Assembly: GCF_028288465.1 (NCBI RefSeq)
Contig: NZ_JAQBNR010000002.1
Location: 1-64,000, forward strand
Length of the DNA: 64,000 nucleotides
Source of the DNA: Ferruginibacter sp.
GTDB lineage: Bacteria > Bacteroidota > Bacteroidia > Chitinophagales > Chitinophagaceae
Direction of reading: 5' to 3'
The position numbers were made by a program, and so were the translations under genes. The notes beneath the pieces were generated by a model. The model was not told the DNA's origin, searched no databases, and saw only the letters and a program-made list of their open reading frames with translations. Shown piece after piece: positions 57,005-64,000 of the stretch. The stretch's first letter is position 1. Every line of letters starts with the position of its first letter.

Positions 57005-58612
57005 TTAGTTTGATTTAATATCAATCGTATTGGAATCTCCGCCGCCAATAACCTTATCAACCAAAACCCTGTCCGGACTAATACCTAATTTTTCAACCAG
57101 GTAGTTTTTAACCGCATCCAGTTTTTTGTCAGCTAAAGACTGTTCCTTTTTAGATGCTGCAGGATATGCCGTCAATGTAATTGTACAGTTAGGTTTTTCT
57201 TTCAATTTATTGGCAACTGTTGCAAGCAACGCTTTTGTATCGGCTTTTAATGTAGCTGTTTTAACAGACAGGCTTGGGTAATCAGAAGCACAGGCATTCA
57301 GGCTATCCATTTTTGCATTCATAGCAGTGCAGCAAGCAGGATCAGGGCATTTACCAACACCATCAGCATCTACTGGTTGACACTCGGTAGGAGTGATCAA
57401 TTGCTTATCCTTACAATCCGGAACACCATCACCGTCTGTATCCCTGGTTACACCATGTGAATCAACCGGGCAACCAGCCGGAGTATTCGGCTCTCTGTCC
57501 AGTTGGTCAGTAACACCATCACCATCCGTGTCATCCAAAATTGGTTTAGGCAACTTCATGTGCTTAGGATTGTTGATTTCGCTGTAAGCATAATCCAAAG
57601 GATTCAGCCACCACAACGGCTCAACAGCCTTCGCGCCTAAATTAAAGTTGATGCCAAGAGATAAATAGTTATAAGAATCGTAATCAGGAGTCAAAGCAGC
57701 ATCAAGTCCGTCCGGATGCTCTTGCCAGCGTTGTCCGTCCAATAGATCAGACTTTACGAAAGTATGCCGGTCTTCCAGAGCCAGATTAACCCTGTTGCTT
57801 AATTTGAAAGCTACTCCCGCAAGTACAGTACCAGAAGCTCTTAAAGTATTCTTTCCCAATTTAGGGCGACGGTTACCTTCTGATTCACCAGGTGTTTCAT
57901 AGGTATTATCCATACCATCCTTCAACCGTTTCAAAATATTCCTCCTGTTAGAGTAGCTGATATCACCGCCATTGGCTATGCTATTATACAAGCTTGCATA
58001 ATTGTTTCCAGATGCATCAAGTGCATTTACCATTACGTTATACCAGGTTGCGCCAACCCCAGCACCTGCATAAATGGTAACCCCGGTTTTTTGTTTATGA
58101 AAACGAACGTTATTAAGGGTAAAGATGCCCTGAATGCCCAAGTCCTGAACATGTGTTTTATAATTGTAAAAAACCGCATCTACATTTGGTTTGTAACCTT
58201 TGCCCGCCGGAAGATTACCATTTGGGGCACTAACCAATGCATCATTATTAGCATAGTTATATGAAGGCTGCCAGTTCATTCCTTTAGGCGATCCGTTTAA
58301 ATACTGTGCCCGTAAGGAGAAGATATATCCTAACGCTTTTCTGACATGTGCTTCAAATCCGAGTCTTGGTACTCTGCCAGCAACATCTCCCATTACTACA
58401 ATGTTGCCTAGCGATACACCTACTTCAACCATATTGCGGGGCTTAGCCGGAAAGTTATATGTGTTGTTCATAAATTCATTCTGCTGCGGCAATTTTTTCG
58501 CCGGAATCACTGAAGAATCAAAAACACTATAACCAGAACCCGTTTGGGCAAAAGATGTAGTTGATATCAGGGCCAGAAACCCCAGAATTAATTTGTACTT
58601 TTTGTTTGCCAT
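57005..58612 (-). CDS. OmpA family protein with thrombospondin type 3-like Ca-binding repeats
   Basis: DTDGDGVTDQLDREPNTPAGCPVDSHGVTRDTDGDGVPDCKD; OmpA-like C-terminus. Confidence 0.88.
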   Translation of the reverse strand: MANKKYKLILGFLALISTTSFAQTGSGYSVFDSSVIPAKKLPQQNEFMNNTYNFPAKPRNMVEVGVSLGNIVVMGDVAGRVPRLGFEAHVRKALGYIFSLRAQYLNGSPKGMNWQPSYNYANNDALVSAPNGNLPAGKGYKPNVDAVFYNYKTHVQDLGIQGIFTLNNVRFHKQKTGVTIYAGAGVGATWYNVMVNALDASGNNYASLYNSIANGGDISYSNRRNILKRLKDGMDNTYETPGESEGNRRPKLGKNTLRASGTVLAGVAFKLSNRVNLALEDRHTFVKSDLLDGQRWQEHPDGLDAALTPDYDSYNYLSLGINFNLGAKAVEPLWWLNPLDYAYSEINNPKHMKLPKPILDDTDGDGVTDQLDREPNTPAGCPVDSHGVTRDTDGDGVPDCKDKQLITPTECQPVDADGVGKCPDPACCTAMNAKMDSLNACASDYPSLSVKTATLKADTKALLATVANKLKEKPNCTITLTAYPAASKKEQSLADKKLDAVKNYLVEKLGISPDRVLVDKVIGGGDSNTIDIKSN

Positions 58613-58877
58613 AACTTATTGATTATTAAAATTCTAAAATTTAAGAGTTTTCACATACAAAATTAGATAATGGGAGTTAATAACCAAATTTTTTTAGGAT
58701 TATTTACCTTAACTACTTAATTCTGTCCTGTTTAATTTGCAAATTAAGATTATAATATGTACTATTCCGCTGCTTCTTATAAAAACTTATTGTTTTTTAA
58801 TAAAATTTAAAAGGCACAGAAAAAATAAATTACTTTGAACCCGTTTTTTCCTGCACTATATTGCCGTCTTTTTAGAA

Positions 58878-59840
58878 ATGGAATTTATAAAAAATATAAT
58901 AGGTGAAGAATTAAATACTTTTGAAAAGAAGTTCGCCGAATCGGTAAAAAGTCAAACTCCGCTTCTTGACAGGATTATGAAATATATCATCAAGCGCAAG
59001 GGTAAACAACTTCGTCCGATGTTTGTATTTTTAAGTGCAAAACTGCACGGCCCCATTAATGAAAGTACCTACAGGGCTGCGGCATTAGTTGAATTACTAC
59101 ATACAGCAACGCTGGTTCACGACGATGTAGTCGATGAATCTCTTGAAAGACGAGGTTTTTTTTCTGTAAATGCAATCTGGAAAAACAAAATCGCTGTATT
59201 GGTAGGTGATTATCTTTTATCAAAAGGCCTGCTTTTATCAACGGATAACAAAGATTTTGAACACCTGCAAATTTTATCCCAGGCTGTAAAACAAATGAGT
59301 GAGGGCGAATTACTTCAGATCGAAAAATCCCGGAATCTTAATTTAAAAGAGGACATCTATTTTGAAATCATCCGGAATAAAACTGCCTCCCTGCTGTCAT
59401 CTGCCTGCGCCGTTGGCGCATGGAGTACCTGTAAAAACGAAGCCATTAGTAACAAAATGAAATTGTTCGGGGAAAAAGTGGGTATCGCATTTCAAATAAA
59501 AGATGATCTTTTTGACTATGGCAAAGAAGATGTGGGAAAGCCTACGGGCAATGACATAAAAGAAAAAAAACTAACGCTGCCACTCATTTATACCTTAAAT
59601 AAAATAAGCGCTCCAAAAAGAAGGGAACTTATTTACATCATTAAAAACGAAAATAAAAACACGCAAAAGGTCAGACAGGTTATTGACACAGTAGTAGCCT
59701 CAGGCGGCATTGATTATGCCGCGGAAAAAATGACTGCTTACAGGGATGAAGCGCTCGCCATATTACATGAATTTGAGGATAATGAAGTCAGGAAAGCATT
59801 GGAGGAACTGGTACGCTACACAACAGACAGAAAATATTAG
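58878..59840 (+). CDS. polyprenyl synthetase family protein
   Basis: GKQLRPMFVFLSAKLHG; ELLHTATLVHDDVVDES; FQIKDDLFDYGKEDVGKPTGNDIKEKKLTLPLI. Confidence 0.95.
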   Translation: MEFIKNIIGEELNTFEKKFAESVKSQTPLLDRIMKYIIKRKGKQLRPMFVFLSAKLHGPINESTYRAAALVELLHTATLVHDDVVDESLERRGFFSVNAIWKNKIAVLVGDYLLSKGLLLSTDNKDFEHLQILSQAVKQMSEGELLQIEKSRNLNLKEDIYFEIIRNKTASLLSSACAVGAWSTCKNEAISNKMKLFGEKVGIAFQIKDDLFDYGKEDVGKPTGNDIKEKKLTLPLIYTLNKISAPKRRELIYIIKNENKNTQKVRQVIDTVVASGGIDYAAEKMTAYRDEALAILHEFEDNEVRKALEELVRYTTDRKY

Positions 59841-59882
59841 ATCACATTCTGACATTCCACACGGCAATAATTTTCAATTAGG

Positions 59883-61589
59883 ATGGAAAAAAGATGGAAC
59901 ATACTGGAAGTTGATAAAGGTGTTACCGCTGATTTACAGGCAGCTTTAAAAATAAACAGCAGTTTATGCAGCATCCTTGTAAACAGGGGCATTGACAATT
60001 TTGAAAAAGCCAAAGCGTGGTTTCGTCCATCGCTTGCAGCCCTGCATGATCCCTTCCTGATGAAGGACATGAACAAGGCTGTGGAAAGAATTGTTACGGC
60101 CATTGAGCGCAATGAGAAAATAATGGTCTTTGGTGATTATGATGTGGATGGCACAACCTCTGTGGCCCTGGTGTACCAGTTTATCTGTAAAATCTACAAC
60201 GGGGAAATGGTTGAATTCTATATCCCCGATCGTTACAAAGAAGGCTATGGCATCAGTAAGGCCGGGATTGATTATGCCGCTGCAAATAATTTCTCTCTTA
60301 TCATATCGCTGGATTGCGGAATAAAATCTGTGGCATTGATAGCTTATGCAAAAACGTTGGGCATAGATTTTATTGTATGCGACCATCATTTACCGGATGA
60401 TATTTTACCCGAGGCCGTTGCCATTTTAAATGCTAAACAAAAAGATTGCGATTACCCCTACAAAGAATTGTGTGGTTGCGGCGTTGGGTTTAAATTAGCG
60501 ACCGCTCTAGCACAACGGTATGGCATTGACGAAGAACATTATTATTGCTATCTTGACCTGGTAGCCACCGCTATTGCGGCCGATATTGTACCAATGACTG
60601 GCGAAAACAGGATACTTGCCTATTTTGGCTTGCAGCAAATTAACTCCTCTCCCTGCGCTGGCATTAAAGCGCTGATCCATTTGGGCGGCATTCAAAAAAA
60701 ACTATCCATTACCAATGTTGTTTTTGTAATTGCGCCCAGAGTAAACGCCGCGGGGCGTATGGATGATGCAAAAAAGGCCGTTTTATTGTTTATTGAAAAA
60801 GATGTTGACCGGGCGATGGAGTTAGCCAAATTACTGCATATTGATAATACCGACCGAAAGGAAGCCGACAGCAGTATAACAGCCGAGGCACTTGCAATGA
60901 TTGATAACAAAGCGGAGATGATCAACCGCAAATCAACCGTTGTTTACCAGGAACACTGGCATAAAGGAGTGGTGGGGATTGTGGCAAGCAGACTGACAGA
61001 AAAGTATTACCGTCCAACCATTGTACTTACACGTAACGGTGATATTGTTGCAGGAAGTGCCAGAAGTGTAGTTGGTTATAATTTGTATGAAGCGGTGCAC
61101 GCCTGCAGGGAACATCTATTAGGGTATGGCGGCCATTTCGCCGCGGCAGGTCTTTCACTGTTGCCTGAAAATGTAATGGCCTTCACTGAAAAATTCGAGG
61201 CTGTTGTAGCCGGTACTATTGCACCACATTTACTGATACCTGAAATTATAATTGACAGTGTTATTTCTTTTAACGAAATCAATCAAACGCTATACAATAT
61301 CATTTGCCAGATGGAACCGTTTGGACCGGAAAATATGCGGCCAACATTTGTAGCAAAAAATGTATCCGATACTGGTTACTCGAAAATTGTTAAAGAACTA
61401 CACGTGCGTTTTGTTGTAAAACAAAATGGTATAACCTTTACTGGCATTGGCTTTAATCTTGCCGATAAATTTTCCATACTTGCAACGAAAAAGCCCTTTG
61501 ACCTTGTTTTTACAATTGACGAAAATGAATGGAACGGCGAAACAAATTTGCAGCTTAAGATAATAGATCTGCAGGTATCCCGTTCCTGA
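59883..61589 (+). CDS. recJ: single-stranded-DNA-specific exonuclease RecJ
   Basis: VFGDYDVDGTTSVALVYQF; DCGIKSVALIAYAKTLGIDFIVCDHHLP; GYGGHFAAAGLSL. Confidence 0.96.
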   Translation: MEKRWNILEVDKGVTADLQAALKINSSLCSILVNRGIDNFEKAKAWFRPSLAALHDPFLMKDMNKAVERIVTAIERNEKIMVFGDYDVDGTTSVALVYQFICKIYNGEMVEFYIPDRYKEGYGISKAGIDYAAANNFSLIISLDCGIKSVALIAYAKTLGIDFIVCDHHLPDDILPEAVAILNAKQKDCDYPYKELCGCGVGFKLATALAQRYGIDEEHYYCYLDLVATAIAADIVPMTGENRILAYFGLQQINSSPCAGIKALIHLGGIQKKLSITNVVFVIAPRVNAAGRMDDAKKAVLLFIEKDVDRAMELAKLLHIDNTDRKEADSSITAEALAMIDNKAEMINRKSTVVYQEHWHKGVVGIVASRLTEKYYRPTIVLTRNGDIVAGSARSVVGYNLYEAVHACREHLLGYGGHFAAAGLSLLPENVMAFTEKFEAVVAGTIAPHLLIPEIIIDSVISFNEINQTLYNIICQMEPFGPENMRPTFVAKNVSDTGYSKIVKELHVRFVVKQNGITFTGIGFNLADKFSILATKKPFDLVFTIDENEWNGETNLQLKIIDLQVSRS

Positions 61590-61614
61590 TACCATATACC
61601 CAAAATAAAAAAAA

Positions 61615-62307
61615 TTGAAATTATTCACTTACCTGTACTATTTTTTTTACGTCGGTTTTAACTGGAACTTTGGCATTGCGCTCAATATTATAAAGCAGGA
61701 AATAAAGGGTGAAAAAAAATATGGCATTTCCACAACAGGAGCCGACGAATTAAAAGATCTTTCTAAAAAAGGAATTGATACTTCGCATGCAACCATGTAC
61801 ATGCCTATCAGTTACACCTTGCTGGAGCAACTATTTAAACAACTGCCGGCTACACCAAACATGCATTTTGCAGACATCGGTTGCGGCAAAGGCAGGGCGA
61901 TGTGCGTTGCTGCTTACAACGGATATACAAATATCACCGGTGTTGATTTTTCTGAAAAATTTTGTGAAGATGCACGCCGCAATCTTGAGAAAATGAAAGA
62001 AAAATTTCCTGAAATGAATTTTGCAGTTCATACCGCAGATGCAATGAATTATGACATTCCTGCTACCGTTGATTGCCTGTTCTTATTCAATCCTTTTGAT
62101 GTAGTGGTAATGAGCGCAGTGGTATTTAATATAATGGAAAGCGTCCGCATGCATCCGCGGGAAATTTTTGTGATATACGCTAATCCGCTTTACGAAGAAT
62201 TGTTTTTAGACGAAGGCTTCAAGGAAATTTTTCATACAAAAGAAATGAAATACCTGGAAGCTGCTATACTAAAACTTCCGGCACTATTACAACGCCGGAA
62301 GTCTTAA
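61615..62307 (+). CDS. class I SAM-dependent methyltransferase (TTG start)
   Basis: MHFADIGCGKGRAMCVAAYNGYTNITGVDFSEKFC. Confidence 0.88.
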   Translation: MKLFTYLYYFFYVGFNWNFGIALNIIKQEIKGEKKYGISTTGADELKDLSKKGIDTSHATMYMPISYTLLEQLFKQLPATPNMHFADIGCGKGRAMCVAAYNGYTNITGVDFSEKFCEDARRNLEKMKEKFPEMNFAVHTADAMNYDIPATVDCLFLFNPFDVVVMSAVVFNIMESVRMHPREIFVIYANPLYEELFLDEGFKEIFHTKEMKYLEAAILKLPALLQRRKS

Positions 62308-62331
62308 TCAACTATAATAAAATTTGAATCT

Positions 62332-64000
62332 TTAGTTACTTCCCATCATCTCCACACTTCGGTTGATGAAGTTAGTAAGCGTGTTTCCTTTCAATAGCCC
62401 CTGGGAAAGCAATGCAAGATCGGCCAGGTTATGGACCAGCTTTTCCTGTTTGCCTTTATCACTTTCAGCAAGTACATTTTTATACAATGGATGATTACCA
62501 TTTACAGTCAGGGTTACTTCGTCTGGCATGCTTGCATAAAACGCACCCATACCGCCCTGCATTGCTGCCATATCCTTCATACGGCGCATAAATTCTGGCC
62601 TGGTAGCTGTTACGGGTGGCGCATCAATACTTAATCCTTTCAATTCAACCGTTACATTTAACTCGGGAATTTTTACGCCGAATAGTTCTTTCAATGTCGC
62701 TTCCTCGTCTTTACTCAGTACACTTTCTCCGCCTTCCTGTTTGTCTATCAGGTTGTCTGTTATGTCGCTGTCCACTCTTACAAACTGAACATTTTCCCAC
62801 TTCATCTCCATCTGGTTTACAAAACCGTTGTCGATGATAGTTTCCATCTTCACCACCTTATATCCCTTAGCCACCGCCTGTTGGATAAATGCATCCTGTT
62901 GCACCGGATCTGTAGTGTATAAAATAACCTGCTTACCTTCTTTATTTTTTTGCAGGGTTTCTGTGGCTATTTTGTATTCGTCAAAAGTGAAAAACTTGCC
63001 TTCTGTATCCTGTAGTATCAAAAACCTGTTAGCCTTTTCCAAAAACTTGTCGTCGGTCATCATACCATACTTCACAAACAAGCCCAGGCTCTCCCACTTC
63101 TCTTCAAATGCCGGCCGGTCGTTTTTAAAAATCTCTTCTAATTTATCAGCCACCTTCTTTGTTATATGTGCATTTATCTTGCGCACATTGGGGTCGCCCT
63201 GCAGGTAACTGCGACTAACGTTTAAAGGAATATCAGGTGAATCAATTACACCTTGTAGCAACATCAAAAATTCCGGAACAATATCTTTCACCTCATCTGT
63301 TACAAAAACCTGGTTGCTGTATAACTGTATTTTATCTTTTTGTATTTCATAAGATTGTTTAATCTTAGGAAAATATAAAATACCGGTAAGGTTAAATGGA
63401 TAATCAACATTTAAATGAATCCAGAATAAAGGCGCTTCATTAAACGGATATAATTCTTTATAGAAATTCTGGTAATCTTCTGTAGTTAACTCGGAAGGCT
63501 TCTTTGTCCAGGCTGGGGTTGGATTATTGATTTGTTTGTCTTCAAAGAAAATAGGGACCGGTAAAAAACGGCAAAATTTCTCGAGCACTGTTTTAATCCT
63601 GTGTGGCTCCAAAAACTCCTGGCTCTCTTCATTCAGGTACATTACGATGTCCGTTCCCCTGTTTTCCTTTTGCGTGTCTTCCAGGGTAAATTCAGGGCTG
63701 CCATCACACTCCCATCTTACAGCAGCCGCGTCGTCCTTAAAAGATTTACTAATTACTTCTACCTTTTCACTTACCATGAAAGAGGAATAAAAACCCAGCC
63801 CAAAATGACCTATGATATTGTTCTCATTCTGTCCTTTATACTTATCCAAAAATTCTTCCGCACCGCTAAAAGCAACCTGGTTCAGGTATTTATCAACTTC
63901 TTCTCCAGTCATTCCAATTCCTCTATCAGAAATGGTGACTGTCTTTTTTTCGGCATCTATTTTTATCTCAATTTTTAGTTCCCCCAAGTCTCCCTTCGCT
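62332..64000 (-). CDS. htpG: molecular chaperone HtpG (Hsp90), N-terminus beyond window
   Basis: TVTISDRGIGMTGEEVDKYLNQVAFSGAEEF; NIIGHFGLGFYSSFMVSEKVEV; frame remains open to the window edge (AKGDLGELKIEIKID). Confidence 0.96.
   Translation of the reverse strand, partial: AKGDLGELKIEIKIDAEKKTVTISDRGIGMTGEEVDKYLNQVAFSGAEEFLDKYKGQNENNIIGHFGLGFYSSFMVSEKVEVISKSFKDDAAAVRWECDGSPEFTLEDTQKENRGTDIVMYLNEESQEFLEPHRIKTVLEKFCRFLPVPIFFEDKQINNPTPAWTKKPSELTTEDYQNFYKELYPFNEAPLFWIHLNVDYPFNLTGILYFPKIKQSYEIQKDKIQLYSNQVFVTDEVKDIVPEFLMLLQGVIDSPDIPLNVSRSYLQGDPNVRKINAHITKKVADKLEEIFKNDRPAFEEKWESLGLFVKYGMMTDDKFLEKANRFLILQDTEGKFFTFDEYKIATETLQKNKEGKQVILYTTDPVQQDAFIQQAVAKGYKVVKMETIIDNGFVNQMEMKWENVQFVRVDSDITDNLIDKQEGGESVLSKDEEATLKELFGVKIPELNVTVELKGLSIDAPPVTATRPEFMRRMKDMAAMQGGMGAFYASMPDEVTLTVNGNHPLYKNVLAESDKGKQEKLVHNLADLALLSQGLLKGNTLTNFINRSVEMMGSN

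Noticed and set aside
62274-62302. acttccggc...gccggaagt hairpin as a terminator
   Set aside because: Overlaps the 3' end of the methyltransferase CDS and lacks a clear T-run on the plus strand; possible but not strong enough to annotate.

Overview
A 64 kb window from a Bacteroidota genome, most likely Chitinophagaceae-like judging by gene content, synteny and codon style (lineage is inference). Most of it is ordinary chromosome: a DUF1501 / planctomycete-type cytochrome pair; a complete cbb3 oxidase locus (ccoI-S-NO-Q-P-G-H-safE-like) with a divergent PAS kinase and REC-CRP regulator; a molybdopterin oxidoreductase / cytochrome b pair; glnN, purL, proC, tgt, rsmG, rsmI, purS, pssA, scoAB, coaBC, bamD, recJ; a truncated htpG at the right edge; and one tRNA-Ala(GGC). 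The accessory part is about 6.75-14.1 kb. It holds a stand-alone reverse transcriptase (7066-8607) that looks like the UG/Abi (defence-associated, DRT-like) class, with an intact YVDD motif and a helical C-terminal extension. The RT is followed by a cluster of related ~65-120 bp hairpin-forming repeats in both orientations, interleaved with an acyltransferase gene and gene remnants. The RT and this repeat cluster are the best candidates for something undescribed. A second set of nested palindromic intergenic repeats lies at 1-2 kb. All family names come from reading the translations; no database search was run.
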